A stretch of 64,000 nucleotides of DNA from Sulfurimonas sp. hsl 1-7 (GCF_030577135.1 NZ_JAUIRR010000001.1:685298-749297), one strand, 5' to 3'; counted from the first letter of the stretch, positions 1 to 8,777 are shown. The notes: a model not told the origin generated them from the sequence alone. Numbers and translations: made by a program.

Positions 1-1343
1 TTATCCATGTAAGAAAAATTATCCTCTGCCACAAACCACTCATAAGTCTTTGTGATCGGCATATCTAAAAGTTCCGGTATCTTTTTCTCACCGACTCTTA
101 CTGCAAGAGATTCAGGTTTAAGTCTGTGTCCGCCACAAACGTCACACACCTTCTCACTCATATAGTCATTAAGCTCTTTCTCATCTTTGAACATATCGTA
201 AGCGATACGGATGATCCCCGGCCAGATACGTTTTACTTTATGTTTCTTCCATAAAAATTCTACCTCACCGATGTTGCCGTGCAAGATAGCTTTTTGCTGG
301 TGTGTTTCGAGTTCAGAATATGGAACGGTGATATCGATCTCATTTGCTTCGCAGAACCCTTTTAAAAATGTAAAGTAGTACCCTTTGTTAAAGCCGTATA
401 CGATCTTTACAGCACCCTTTTCAATACTTAAATCTTGATCGATGATCTTCTCTATATCTAAAGTATAACGAAGCCCTAAACCGTCACATTCACTACAAGC
501 ACCCTTTGGAGAGTTAAAAGAGAAACTAAGCGGCTCTAACGGGTCAAAACTGATCTTACAATCAAAACAAGCGTTGTGCTCAGAATAGTGGATATGCTCT
601 TTAGATCCTACCTCTTCATGGTTTAAAACATCTATCTCAAGTTCACCGTAACTCTCTTTAAGTGCTTTTTCTACCGATGATGCTATACGCTCTTTGTTTT
701 CCGCTTTGACAACTACACGATCCACAACAACTTTGATCGTATGTTTTTTCGTTTTTGAAAGCTCGATCTCATCATCGAGTCTGACCATTACACCGTCGAT
801 CATTGCACGCACATACCCTTTATGTACCAATGATTCGATAAGATCTGCATACGAACCTTTATTTTCACGAACTAAAGGAGCAAGAAGCACAAGTTTTGCA
901 CCCTCTGGGAGCTTTGCAACTTCAGCGATGATATCTGAAGCCGACATCTGAGAGATCACTTTGCCACATTTATGACAATGCTGCACCCCTACACGTGCAT
1001 ATAAAAGTCTAAAATAATCATATATTTCAGTGATCGTTCCAACAGTAGAACGGGGATTTTTAGAGGTTGTTTTTTGGTCGATCGCAATCGCAGGCGTAAG
1101 CCCCTCTATTTTATCAACATCCGGCTTACCTACTCTATCTAAGAACTGTCTTGCGTATGATGATAACGATTCCATATAACGACGTTGCCCTTCGGCATAC
1201 AAAGTATCAAAAGCAAGTGTAGATTTACCGCTTCCACTAAGTCCTGTCATAACTATCAGTTCATTTTTCGGAATTGTTAAATCTATATTTTTAAGATTAT
1301 TCTCTTTTGCACCTGTTATTTTGATAACATCTTTTTTACCCAT
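1..1343 (-). CDS. uvrA: UvrABC excinuclease subunit A, 5' part (runs off the left edge)
   Basis: Damage-recognition ATPase of nucleotide excision repair. About 447 N-terminal codons are present; the 3' half of the gene lies outside the window, so no closed frame is visible. Translating the minus strand from the ATG at 1343 gives a Walker A motif GLSGSGKST at residues 34-42, then the UvrA-typical SLSSYARQFL and DQKTTSKNPRSTVGT segments. A zinc-finger pair follows (CFDC, then CSECDGLG about 20 residues later) before the window edge. The start overlaps the stop of the upstream transporter by 8 bases (ATGGGTAA), which suggests translational coupling. Family assignment is very secure; completeness of the rest cannot be judged. 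Confidence 0.97.
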   Translation of the reverse strand, partial: MGKKDVIKITGAKENNLKNIDLTIPKNELIVMTGLSGSGKSTLAFDTLYAEGQRRYMESLSSYARQFLDRVGKPDVDKIEGLTPAIAIDQKTTSKNPRSTVGTITEIYDYFRLLYARVGVQHCHKCGKVISQMSASDIIAEVAKLPEGAKLVLLAPLVRENKGSYADLIESLVHKGYVRAMIDGVMVRLDDEIELSKTKKHTIKVVVDRVVVKAENKERIASSVEKALKESYGELEIDVLNHEEVGSKEHIHYSEHNACFDCKISFDPLEPLSFSFNSPKGACSECDGLGLRYTLDIEKIIDQDLSIEKGAVKIVYGFNKGYYFTFLKGFCEANEIDITVPYSELETHQQKAILHGNIGEVEFLWKKHKVKRIWPGIIRIAYDMFKDEKELNDYMSEKVCDVCGGHRLKPESLAVRVGEKKIPELLDMPITKTYEWFVAEDNFSYMD

Positions 1344-2073
1344 TTATAAACACTCTCTTTATTAAATAAACCACTACAAATATATAAAATACAACTATCA
1401 GTTTTTTTTGCAGCGTTACTTCTATTTTATCTTTAAAATGTATCCCTATATATACACCCAACAGGGATATAACACCTATAATTATGCCTCTTTGAAAATC
1501 GACATGTCCTTCAAGCGTATGGGATATCAACCCTGCTATTGAAGAAAATACGACAAAGAACAAACCGGCAGAAATCGCACGTTTTAATTCTACATGCAAG
1601 AATCCTACCAAGATAGGTACAAGCATGATACTACCGCCAACTCCGATAGTGATGCTCATCATACCTATGAATATCCCGATAACAAAAAGAATACCTCTTT
1701 TTACCTCTTTTGGTTCTGCGGCTTCTTTTACTGGCATAAACAATCTAACAAGTGCAAATGTAGCAAAAAGTAGGAAAAAAACTTCTAAAGTTTTGTTACT
1801 AAATGCTGCCGTTATAAAACCGCTAAGTGAAGCCCCTACAAAGCCACCGAGTCCTATGTATGTAATCATAGCGACATCAAGGGTACCTTTTTTATGGTTT
1901 ATATAGCTTCCAAAGATCGAGCCAAACACCATCTGTACAACAGAGATACCGATCGCTGTTTTTGTATCGATTCCGAGCATTAAAAGCAAAGGAACCAAAA
2001 TAGTCCCACCGCCAATACCAAAAAAACCGGATAAAAACCCTGTAAGAAGCCCAACTGTCAATAATTCAATCAT
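1336..2073 (-). CDS. TSUP/TauE-SafE family membrane transporter
   Basis: A 245-residue polytopic membrane protein with about eight hydrophobic segments. It has the internal duplication typical of the TSUP (TauE/SafE) family: a glycine-rich GFFGIGGGTILVP segment near residues 17-30 and its second copy ITIGVGGSIMLVP near 141-153. Family members export or import sulfite, sulfoacetate, organosulfonates or other small anions. Substrate cannot be read from sequence. It lies directly upstream of uvrA on the same strand and overlaps it by 8 bases, and is divergent from the cheX gene. A sulfur-anion role would suit a sulfur-oxidising Campylobacterota lifestyle, but that is inference. Confidence 0.85.
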   Translation of the reverse strand: MIELLTVGLLTGFLSGFFGIGGGTILVPLLLMLGIDTKTAIGISVVQMVFGSIFGSYINHKKGTLDVAMITYIGLGGFVGASLSGFITAAFSNKTLEVFFLLFATFALVRLFMPVKEAAEPKEVKRGILFVIGIFIGMMSITIGVGGSIMLVPILVGFLHVELKRAISAGLFFVVFSSIAGLISHTLEGHVDFQRGIIIGVISLLGVYIGIHFKDKIEVTLQKKLIVVFYIFVVVYLIKRVFING

Positions 2074-2130
2074 AAGTGCAATTATAGCGAATTCTAATAC
2101 GATTTAATTTTCATTTGTGTTTGCATAAAG

Positions 2131-2136
2131 TATAAT
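2131..2136 (+). promoter_or_regulatory. candidate -10 box for the cheX-fliN-fliO operon
   Basis: A perfect TATAAT lies 31 bases upstream of the cheX-like ATG; a second TATAAT at 2143-2148 is closer. Either could serve as a sigma-70 -10 element, and no clear -35 is visible, as is usual in this phylum. The ribosome-binding sequence ahead of the ATG is weak (GGCGG at 2156-2160). Confidence 0.35.
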
Positions 2137-2166
2137 CATCCCTATAATAAATAATGGCGGTTAAAA

Positions 2167-2595
2167 ATGTTAAATACTATTGAAGAAGCGGCAATAAATT
2201 TTTGTATCCATCAGATTCGTGCAGATCACGGGGTAAAAGATGGTATTACAAAAAAGAGAACACTTATTGCTTATATAGATTTAGATGCTCAAGACGGGAA
2301 AAAATACAGAGCATACATCGCATCAGATTCAGGCTTTATGCAAAGAGTTTCAAAACTTTTTCTTGAAGAGGATGAGAGTGATGAAGAGACACTGACAGAT
2401 ATGACATTAGAAACTGCTAACCTTATCATCGGTAGTGCTAAAGTTATAGCTGAAGAAAAAAGTCAAAATCCGTATACGATAAATACACCGTATTTTGAAA
2501 AAATCGGGGAGTTTGATCTTGAATATGACGATGCAAAAACTATTCAAGTCGGCGATGATGAAATCACAATAGCACTTAAGGAATTCAATGCCTAA
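2167..2595 (+). CDS. CheX/CheC-like chemotaxis phosphatase-family protein
   Basis: A 142-residue protein of the CheC/CheX/FliY fold. Around residues 78-90 it carries LETANLIIG, containing the E-x-x-N signature (E82, N85) that in CheX and CheC positions water for hydrolysis of CheY-phosphate. The length is close to that of CheX. It is first in a three-gene run and overlaps fliN by 8 bases, which points to a job at the flagellar switch or in chemotaxis. Only one ExxN helix is visible, as in CheX. Whether it is an active CheY-P phosphatase or a structural switch adaptor is not decided by sequence. Confidence 0.7.
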   Translation: MLNTIEEAAINFCIHQIRADHGVKDGITKKRTLIAYIDLDAQDGKKYRAYIASDSGFMQRVSKLFLEEDESDEETLTDMTLETANLIIGSAKVIAEEKSQNPYTINTPYFEKIGEFDLEYDDAKTIQVGDDEITIALKEFNA

Positions 2596-2899
2596 AAAAG
2601 ATTTTAACCTTAAAGAAGACCTATCATGGATGGACTATTCCGGAATTCTCGATATGGAAGTGGAATTTATAGCCGACCTCGGCGAAACAGATCTTTCACT
2701 TAGAGAAGTTCTCAAACTTGAAAAAGGTTCGATCATCGATCTTAAAAAGCCTGCAGGTGAGAGTGTCGAGTCTTATGTAAACGGTCGTATTTTAGGAAAA
2801 GGTGAGGTTATGGTATATGAGAAAAACCTTGCTATTCGTATCAATGAAGTATTAGATTCCTCTGCTGTTTTATACTACTTATCTAAAGAGAGATTATGA
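2588..2899 (+). CDS. fliN: Flagellar motor switch protein FliN
   Basis: A 103-residue protein that is essentially one SpoA (surface presentation of antigens) domain, as expected for FliN of the flagellar C-ring. It shows the typical progression DMEVEFIADLGETDLSLREVLKLEKGS, later VNGRILGKGEVMV and a final IRINEV. The start is supported by AAGGA six bases upstream, inside the end of the cheX-like gene. The stop overlaps the next start (ATGA). FliN acts on the cytoplasmic face of the motor with FliM/FliG and in export-substrate docking. Assignment is secure. Confidence 0.93.
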   Translation: MPKKDFNLKEDLSWMDYSGILDMEVEFIADLGETDLSLREVLKLEKGSIIDLKKPAGESVESYVNGRILGKGEVMVYEKNLAIRINEVLDSSAVLYYLSKERL

Positions 2900-3819
2900 T
2901 CAAATATTTACTTCTATTTTTACTCCCTTTTTCACTTTATGCTTCTAAGATACTCAGTTACAATATCTACGAAAGAACTGACCGTGCAGATGTGATGATC
3001 ACTTTTGATACACCCTACTCCGGAGTTATTAAACAAAGTAGAGGACAGTCAAAAACTATTCTAAAACTTTCAGATGCTTCTATAGAATCTTCAAAGATCA
3101 AAAAAGTAAATTCAAAATATCTCAAATCTCTGGCTATTACACCGCTTGCAGACTATACTCAGATCGTTGCTATTACACCGAGTTCTGTGAAACTTGTAGC
3201 TTCAAAAACATCTGACGGTTATGGTCTTAGATTACGTTTTACGGAACAAACTGCAGCAAAAACAACGCAGCAAACTACAACATCTTCCTCACCAGATCTT
3301 TCAGCATTACCGACAAAACAGGGTGATGATTTATCGATGAGTTACTATGTAGTGATCGCTATCTTAATAGTTGGTATTATTATTCTTTTTTACCTAAAAA
3401 ACAAGATACAAGCGAAACAAACACCGACACAACAAAAGCAAAACTCTTGGTTATTTAAACAAGATGTAGCAATGCAACAACCGACTGCGGCTCCTGTAAG
3501 TGACGAAAATGCTCTTCAAAATAATGAAATTTCTATCCGTTTTCAAAAGAGCTTAGACGCTAATAATAACGTTGTAATGCTTGACTTTCTAAACCAAAGT
3601 TATCTCGTTTTACTTGGAAACGGAAATATTTTACTTGATAAATTTGTTGACGATAAACCAACAACACAACAAGAGTTTGAAACTATTTTACAAAACAGAC
3701 ATGCAGAACTTGAGAAGTTTTTAGAAAATCCGACACCTCAATCTACTAATCACTTAGATCTCAATGAACCGCTACAGTCTTATAAAGAAAGAGCGGCAAG
3801 TTTAGCTTACGGAGAGTAA
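2896..3819 (+). CDS. fliO: FliO-like flagellar biosynthesis protein with a large periplasmic domain
   Basis: A 307-residue protein with a signal-like hydrophobic N-terminus (residues 1-17), a periplasmic domain of about 130 residues resembling an AMIN fold, a Ser/Thr/Gln-rich linker, and one membrane segment at about 149-167. The cytoplasmic tail contains VVMLDFLNQSYLVLLGNGNILLDKF, which resembles the FliO core. FliO helps assemble the FliP-containing flagellar export gate. Epsilonproteobacterial FliO proteins are longer than enteric ones, and in Campylobacter fliO adjoins fliN, as here. Four-base overlap with fliN (ATGA). The N-terminal domain's ligand is unknown. The call rests on context plus the tail motif, not on a strong full-length match. 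Confidence 0.7.
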   Translation: MIKYLLLFLLPFSLYASKILSYNIYERTDRADVMITFDTPYSGVIKQSRGQSKTILKLSDASIESSKIKKVNSKYLKSLAITPLADYTQIVAITPSSVKLVASKTSDGYGLRLRFTEQTAAKTTQQTTTSSSPDLSALPTKQGDDLSMSYYVVIAILIVGIIILFYLKNKIQAKQTPTQQKQNSWLFKQDVAMQQPTAAPVSDENALQNNEISIRFQKSLDANNNVVMLDFLNQSYLVLLGNGNILLDKFVDDKPTTQQEFETILQNRHAELEKFLENPTPQSTNHLDLNEPLQSYKERAASLAYGE

Positions 3820-3823
3820 GCTA
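3803..3823. terminator. hairpin between convergent genes, possible bidirectional terminator
   Basis: An 8-bp perfect inverted repeat TAGCTTAC-GGAGA-GTAAGCTA spans the last codons and stop of the fliO-like gene and the stop of the convergent phosphorylase gene. On the plus strand a short T-run follows a few bases later (GACCTGTTTT); the minus-strand side has no good T-tract. It sits exactly where two converging transcripts meet, so a terminator role is likely, but the U-tract is poor. Confidence 0.45.
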
Positions 3824-5551
3824 GACCTGTTTTAACCATAACATCCCATACGCTTCAATAGTAAGCATCTTCTCCGTACACGGTTTGTGTGTAATAATCT
3901 CTAAAAGATTTGCATCACAGTGATCGGATATATCTATCTCTATTGTACGATCTGAAAAGTTATACACCGTGATAATAGCTTCACTTTTATCTTTAGAAAA
4001 ATGTTTAATAGCAAAGAGTTCAGGACCTAAATCTAATGTCTCAAATGTCGCATAAGGGTCAAAGGCCTTTTCATTGATACGGATAGAGATCAGCTGTTTA
4101 TATCTTTTAAAAATACTGTTACGTAAACCATTCTCATCTTCTAGTTCCTCTTTTACATTATCGAAATTTAGCTTCTCTCTGTTGATAGCTCTGTTTCTTC
4201 TCGTCTTTTTTGCACCCTCAAAGTAACTTTCAGATCCTACTAATGAGTGAAAATATATCCCTGGAACTCCTGGCATTGTAAGGGTTACTGCTTGAGAGAG
4301 CATCATCCTTTTAACACGCAGACTCTGTTCGGAATCTGGATGTGTCAATATGTCTATATAACTGCTGTTTAATTCATAAGGTGCTTTTTCATCTGCATTT
4401 CCATTCATCGCTCTGTAGGAAACTAAACCGTTATGTGCCAAACAGGATTCAACTAAAAAGTTTACCTCCTCTTCAGTAAGTATATCACTCACGGCACGTA
4501 ATCCCACTCCGTCATGACTTGCCGTAAAGTTAAAGAAACACACTTTATCACTCGGCAGTTTCAACTCTTTAGCCCATCGTGTCAGTTTTGTCGTATCCCC
4601 TTTTAAGATCGAAAATGCAAGAAGCGGAGGGAGTGCAAAGTTATATACCATTTGTGCCTCATCATCCCCCTCACCGAAATAGGAGATATTTTCATCATGG
4701 GGTACATTGGTTTCTGTAATGATTAATACCTCAGGAGCAACAGTATGCACAACCTGTCTCATTAACTGAATCAGTGCATGTGTTTGAGGCAGATGGACAC
4801 ATTTTGTTCCCACCTCTTTCCAGATAAACGCTATAGCATCAAGACGTAAAAGAGATGCACCGTGTTGTACATAAAACAACAACACATCCAAAATTTTTAT
4901 AAGTACTTTATAGTTGGCATAGTTAAGGTCAACCTGATCGCGACTAAAGGTTGTCCAAATACTTCTCTTTTTCCCCTCATCATCGGTATATTCACTAAGC
5001 AGCGGAATCGTTCTAGGTCTTACTACCGCAGAGAGATCGGTTGATGGGTCTAGCTCTATAAAAAAATCGAGGTAATTTGGATGGTTTGCAAGATACTTAT
5101 TAAACCATTCACTCAAATGACTAATATGATTGATAACTCCGTCAAACATTAATCTGTGGTCCTTACTCAAAGCCTTAATATCTCTCCAAGAACCCATCAG
5201 GGGTGATACCCCTTTATAATTAACGATTGAGAAGCCGTCATCGCTTGAGTACGGATAAAACGGCAAAATATGTACAGTATTTATATAATCCTCGACATAC
5301 TCATCCAAAAACCGTTTTAATGTAGCAAGAGCCGTTTCCTCTTCATGAAATATCTGATTCCCGTATGTAATGAGTATTACATCTTTTTGAGTTAAAGTAT
5401 ACGGTTCTGCTTCAACTACGTTTTTATACTTCTCTATTAGATCAAGGATCTTTTCATACGCTTTTACGGCGTCACTTCCGCCGTAAATCAATACTAATGC
5501 ATCTTTGATAAGTTGTAATCTATCTTTCGTATCGTGTGATATTTCCGACAT
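3821..5551 (-). CDS. GH13 sugar phosphorylase, probable glucosylglycerate phosphorylase
   Basis: A 576-residue alpha-amylase-superfamily protein of the sucrose-phosphorylase type (GH13_18). The catalytic residues are recognisable: nucleophile D238 in LLRLDAI, acid/base E280 in IITETNVP, and transition-state D347 in TASHDGVGLR. This group contains sucrose, glucosylglycerol and glucosylglycerate phosphorylases. The next genes on the strand encode a glucosyl-phosphoglycerate synthase, a phosphatase of the mannosyl-phosphoglycerate family and a glycerate 2-kinase. That context favours glucosylglycerate + phosphate giving glucose-1-phosphate + glycerate in the cytoplasm. It is last in the operon, 9 bases after gpgS. 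Sucrose phosphorylase remains an alternative on sequence alone. Confidence 0.78.
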   Translation of the reverse strand: MSEISHDTKDRLQLIKDALVLIYGGSDAVKAYEKILDLIEKYKNVVEAEPYTLTQKDVILITYGNQIFHEEETALATLKRFLDEYVEDYINTVHILPFYPYSSDDGFSIVNYKGVSPLMGSWRDIKALSKDHRLMFDGVINHISHLSEWFNKYLANHPNYLDFFIELDPSTDLSAVVRPRTIPLLSEYTDDEGKKRSIWTTFSRDQVDLNYANYKVLIKILDVLLFYVQHGASLLRLDAIAFIWKEVGTKCVHLPQTHALIQLMRQVVHTVAPEVLIITETNVPHDENISYFGEGDDEAQMVYNFALPPLLAFSILKGDTTKLTRWAKELKLPSDKVCFFNFTASHDGVGLRAVSDILTEEEVNFLVESCLAHNGLVSYRAMNGNADEKAPYELNSSYIDILTHPDSEQSLRVKRMMLSQAVTLTMPGVPGIYFHSLVGSESYFEGAKKTRRNRAINREKLNFDNVKEELEDENGLRNSIFKRYKQLISIRINEKAFDPYATFETLDLGPELFAIKHFSKDKSEAIITVYNFSDRTIEIDISDHCDANLLEIITHKPCTEKMLTIEAYGMLWLKQV

Positions 5552-5560
5552 CTTATTCTC

Positions 5561-6781
5561 CTATGATTCAGATTGTACACTCTTGATAAAAGCTTCCGAT
5601 ATTTCCGGGAACACGGAACGTACACTTGTCCATGCAGAAAGTGCCGGAACACCGAAAGGATCTGCTGAGAACTCATCACAAGCTCTTTCCAATGCTTTTT
5701 CAAAGTTCTCCACAACATCGATCTCTTTTTTTCGATCGTATGTTACACCGTTTAGTTTTGCCAAGGCATCAAACTTACCAATCGCTTTTCTACTTTCATG
5801 AAAGAATGTAGCACGTAATGTTTTTAAAGACTCATCAGAAAAAACGATCCCTTGTTGCGACATAATTCTAAAAATAGTTTGTGCAATATCTATAGCCATT
5901 TTTGCTATACCGCCGTCAAGCTCATTCTCTTTGTCTTTACTTTTTAACTCTTGATGCTTATGCTCATAACTCTGCATAATCTCCGTCTGACAAATTCTTC
6001 TGACCGATGTATTGTCAAACACCTCACTAAGTGTTGAGACTTCCAGTCCCCATGTAGGCGAGATTCGGATACTGCGTGCTAATGTTCTGATAAACGAGAA
6101 CTCTCCCGAGAGTGCATAACGGAAACTCCCCATATACTCTAAGTACCTGCAATCTCCGTACGTTAAACGCAAGGCTGTAATAAGCGGTGAATAAAAGAGT
6201 CTTGTAGCCCTGCCGTGAAGTTTATTTGTCACTCTTGAATAGTAGCCTTTGTTAAACTCAAAATTTAATGCCGGATGGACAATAGGATAAAACAATTTTG
6301 CAGGGATTTCACGGGAATAATTTACAATATCGCAGTCATGTAAAGCAAAAGCATGGGCATTTGGATCTGAGAGAGCGTGACCTATCATTGTCCACACATT
6401 TCTCCCCTTCCCTTTTATATCTAGGCTCCCAAAACCGACCTCCGATATATCTTTATACAGTGCTTGTATCTGAGGTCCATCATTCCATAAAATATCTACA
6501 GGGATATCAAGAACAGACATAATCTCTTTTACTTTTTCATACTGCTCTTTTGTTGCCGCATCAAGTCCCAGAATAATTTTATAGATATACTTCACACCTT
6601 TTAGTTCATTGAGTATGGTTTGCATTGCCGGTGTTTCAAATTCGGAATAGAGTGCCGGTAACAATAACACCATATTACGTCGTTTTGCAAACTTCTCTAA
6701 TTCATGTTCAATATCTTCTAAACTTCTCTCTGATACATTTTGCAGTGTCGTAATAATCCCGTTTTGAAAAAAATCTGCCAT
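5561..6781 (-). CDS. gpgS: Glucosyl-3-phosphoglycerate synthase
   Basis: A 406-residue GT-A glycosyltransferase resembling the GT81 GpgS family. It should transfer glucose from an NDP-glucose to 3-phosphoglycerate, giving glucosyl-3-phosphoglycerate. The nucleotide-binding start LLLPALYSEFETPA is at about 40-52, GKGRNVW at 124-130, and the metal-binding DxD motif (D149-C-D151, in ALHDCDIVNY) is intact. A helical C-terminal extension of about 150 residues fits this family. It lies between the glycerate kinase and phosphorylase genes with gaps of 2 and 9 bases, clearly one operon. A mannosyl-donor preference cannot be excluded. Confidence 0.82.
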   Translation of the reverse strand: MADFFQNGIITTLQNVSERSLEDIEHELEKFAKRRNMVLLLPALYSEFETPAMQTILNELKGVKYIYKIILGLDAATKEQYEKVKEIMSVLDIPVDILWNDGPQIQALYKDISEVGFGSLDIKGKGRNVWTMIGHALSDPNAHAFALHDCDIVNYSREIPAKLFYPIVHPALNFEFNKGYYSRVTNKLHGRATRLFYSPLITALRLTYGDCRYLEYMGSFRYALSGEFSFIRTLARSIRISPTWGLEVSTLSEVFDNTSVRRICQTEIMQSYEHKHQELKSKDKENELDGGIAKMAIDIAQTIFRIMSQQGIVFSDESLKTLRATFFHESRKAIGKFDALAKLNGVTYDRKKEIDVVENFEKALERACDEFSADPFGVPALSAWTSVRSVFPEISEAFIKSVQSES

Positions 6782-6783
6782 TG

Positions 6784-7950
6784 CTACCCCTTTTTTGTTT
6801 GTTTTAAAATAATTATAAAATCCATCACATTTGTCCCTGTCAAACCTGTAATAAACCCTGCTCCTAGTTTTTGAAAGAACGTGGCACTATCATTAGTTTT
6901 AAGATAGTGTTTCGGATCAAGTTCTTGCTTCTTACTTTTTGTTAAAAGAGTGTGTTCAACAAATGCACCGTTGGCATCAGAGTTACCGTCAACTCCATCA
7001 CTGCCGGCACATAATATTGATATATCTTCCGTTATACATTTACTCATTAACAGCCGTAATGCCAGTTCACTATTACGTCCGCCGATTCCATCACCTTTTA
7101 CCCGTAAGGTTGTTTCTCCTCCTATTAAAAGACAAAAAGAATCATATCTTTGGTCATATTGCTCAATTTCATTACAGATGTACTTTGCCGCTTTTTTAGA
7201 GCTTGTGTCTAAGGTTGTTGTTAAGATTTTTGTTTTTTGTACATAATTTTTTATATAGTTTTGTGCACTTTTTAAAGCTATAGTGTTGTTGCCGATAACA
7301 TAGTGGGGAAATTTTTTACTTAGCATAGGGGCTGAACCAATCGTCTGAAGGTCATCCCCTATTACATCACTCAAAACCAATACAAACCCTTTGGCCTTAC
7401 ACATCTTAGCCAGCTTGCCACCTTTAATAGCAGAGATAGATTTTCTAACTGTATTGAGCGCTTTAATATCTACCCCGGAAACCAATAAGGCATTAGATAT
7501 TTTTTCAAACTCATCCAAGGAGAGATTGTTGATCGGTTTTTCGATCATCGCCGAGGCACCGCCGCTTAAAAAGAAAATAAACAGATCATCACTTTTAAGC
7601 TTCTTTATCTCTTTGATCATTTGAGTTGCACACTGAAAGCTTTTATTTGATACTTTAGGATGGGATGATTGACATGTTTTTATATAAGAGAGTTTTTTAT
7701 TTTTTAAAGAGACTGAGAGTCCCCCTTTGATACGACCTCCTAAGATCTTTTCAGATTCCTTGGCCATATCGTACCCCGCTTTTCCGACACTGAATATATA
7801 GAGATTTTTAAAAGATTTTAGGGGGATGTTTTGATCTACTATCAGTAGGGAGTTTTCTTTTAGTGCAATACTTTTGCCAATAATCGTTTCTGCCTGTACA
7901 CTTTTTAATGCTTTGTAAAATATCTTTTGCAAGAGTATTTTAGAAGACAT
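6784..7950 (-). CDS. gckA: Glycerate 2-kinase (GckA/MOFRL type)
   Basis: A 388-residue protein of the DUF4147-MOFRL glycerate kinase family, which phosphorylates glycerate to 2-phosphoglycerate. Visible family segments: FSVGKAGYDMA near the start, FFLSGGASAM in the first domain, and GGETT followed by SDGVDGNSDANGAFV in the C-terminal MOFRL domain. The start overlaps the end of the upstream phosphatase gene by 11 bases. In this operon it would return glycerate released by the phosphorylase to glycolysis. Family call is strong; the 2-kinase regiospecificity follows from the family. Confidence 0.87.
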   Translation of the reverse strand: MSSKILLQKIFYKALKSVQAETIIGKSIALKENSLLIVDQNIPLKSFKNLYIFSVGKAGYDMAKESEKILGGRIKGGLSVSLKNKKLSYIKTCQSSHPKVSNKSFQCATQMIKEIKKLKSDDLFIFFLSGGASAMIEKPINNLSLDEFEKISNALLVSGVDIKALNTVRKSISAIKGGKLAKMCKAKGFVLVLSDVIGDDLQTIGSAPMLSKKFPHYVIGNNTIALKSAQNYIKNYVQKTKILTTTLDTSSKKAAKYICNEIEQYDQRYDSFCLLIGGETTLRVKGDGIGGRNSELALRLLMSKCITEDISILCAGSDGVDGNSDANGAFVEHTLLTKSKKQELDPKHYLKTNDSATFFQKLGAGFITGLTGTNVMDFIIILKQTKKG

Positions 7951-8737
7951 CGCTTAACACCTTTTCGTTAAATCCGGCACTTCCTTGATAAGTGGATTTC
8001 TCAATGTTCTTTATGTCGGTAGTGATGTATCTACCGCAATGGTTTTGAATAATAATGGGGTTATCGACATTTTTAAACATCGGTATGTCATTGTAACTAT
8101 CTCCAAAACCGAAAGTCTCTATATCTTCATCAAAAAGTTTCCGAAATAGCCGGGTTGTTTCTTTAACTGCCACCCCTTTATCCTGACCTTTTGCTATAAG
8201 ATGGTAAAAACGCCCGCCTTGCGTTACTTTAAGATCGTAACTCTCGGCTAAAACTTCTAGCTCTTGTATTTTAGCAGGGTCTTCAATAACAAAAGGTTCA
8301 GTAAAATCTCTCTGTTTGGCCAGAGAAGCATGTTCATAATCAAGCTGTGTTAAAAGCATAATATCGTCGACACTCATCTCACTAAACCCTTTCATACAAA
8401 ACTCTTTTTTATACTGATTATAAAAGCTCACAACTTCATTATAGCGCTTTCCAAAGAGAATCATTTTGTACCCATCGTACTCTTCTAGATCTTCTAAAGC
8501 CAGACCTTGATACCCTTTTGGTATAAACAAAGCTGCACCGTTTTCAGTTATAAATGGTTCTATTATACCGACTTTTTTTTGTAGTTGTATAACTTCGGCT
8601 TTTGTTTTACTCGTTGTAAATATAAGGGGAGTTTGTGTTTCTTTGATTTTATTGAGGGCTTGAAGGGACGGTTCGAAAGAGTAATCATCGTGATTTAACA
8701 AGGTACCGTCTAAATCTGTAAATATCAGTTTTTTCAT
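7940..8737 (-). CDS. mpgP: HAD-IIB phosphatase, glucosyl/mannosyl-3-phosphoglycerate phosphatase family
   Basis: A 265-residue HAD phosphatase with a Cof-type cap. Motif I is FTDLDGTLL (nucleophile D8, acid/base D10), motif II IFTTSKTKAEV, and motif IV GFGDSYNDIPMF. It resembles the mannosyl-3-phosphoglycerate phosphatase (YedP/MpgP) family, which also serves as glucosyl-3-phosphoglycerate phosphatase beside gpgS genes. It would release free glucosylglycerate. It is first in the four-gene operon. The start at DLDGTLL is certain by homology, yet no Shine-Dalgarno precedes it; the leader contains a palindrome and a start-stop element (see separate entry). Confidence 0.84.
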   Translation of the reverse strand: MKKLIFTDLDGTLLNHDDYSFEPSLQALNKIKETQTPLIFTTSKTKAEVIQLQKKVGIIEPFITENGAALFIPKGYQGLALEDLEEYDGYKMILFGKRYNEVVSFYNQYKKEFCMKGFSEMSVDDIMLLTQLDYEHASLAKQRDFTEPFVIEDPAKIQELEVLAESYDLKVTQGGRFYHLIAKGQDKGVAVKETTRLFRKLFDEDIETFGFGDSYNDIPMFKNVDNPIIIQNHCGRYITTDIKNIEKSTYQGSAGFNEKVLSDVF

Positions 8738-8745
8738 AGTTGTAG

Positions 8746-8777
8746 TGTAATATATTATTATTACATACCGTCCTTTT
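8746..8777 (-). promoter_or_regulatory. palindrome and start-stop element in the leader of the glucosylglycerate operon
   Basis: A perfect inverted repeat TGTAATA-N6-TATTACA (8746-8765) ends 9 bases upstream of the mpgP start codon. On the minus strand a good Shine-Dalgarno (AAAGGA, about 8777-8772) precedes an ATG that is followed at once by TAA (8766-8761), a minimal start-stop reading frame. The true mpgP ATG has no Shine-Dalgarno of its own. This could be an operator, a hairpin, or a site for ribosome loading and re-initiation. All roles are inferred. Confidence 0.4.

Noticed and set aside
694..951. 85-codon plus-strand open frame in uvrA
   Set aside because: Antisense to the uvrA coding frame, Thr/Ser-rich translation typical of a shadow frame.
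2099..2106. CGATTT upstream of the cheX-like gene as a sigma-28 -10 box
   Set aside because: No TAAAG-like -35 at the right distance, and the TATAAT boxes nearer the gene are better matches.
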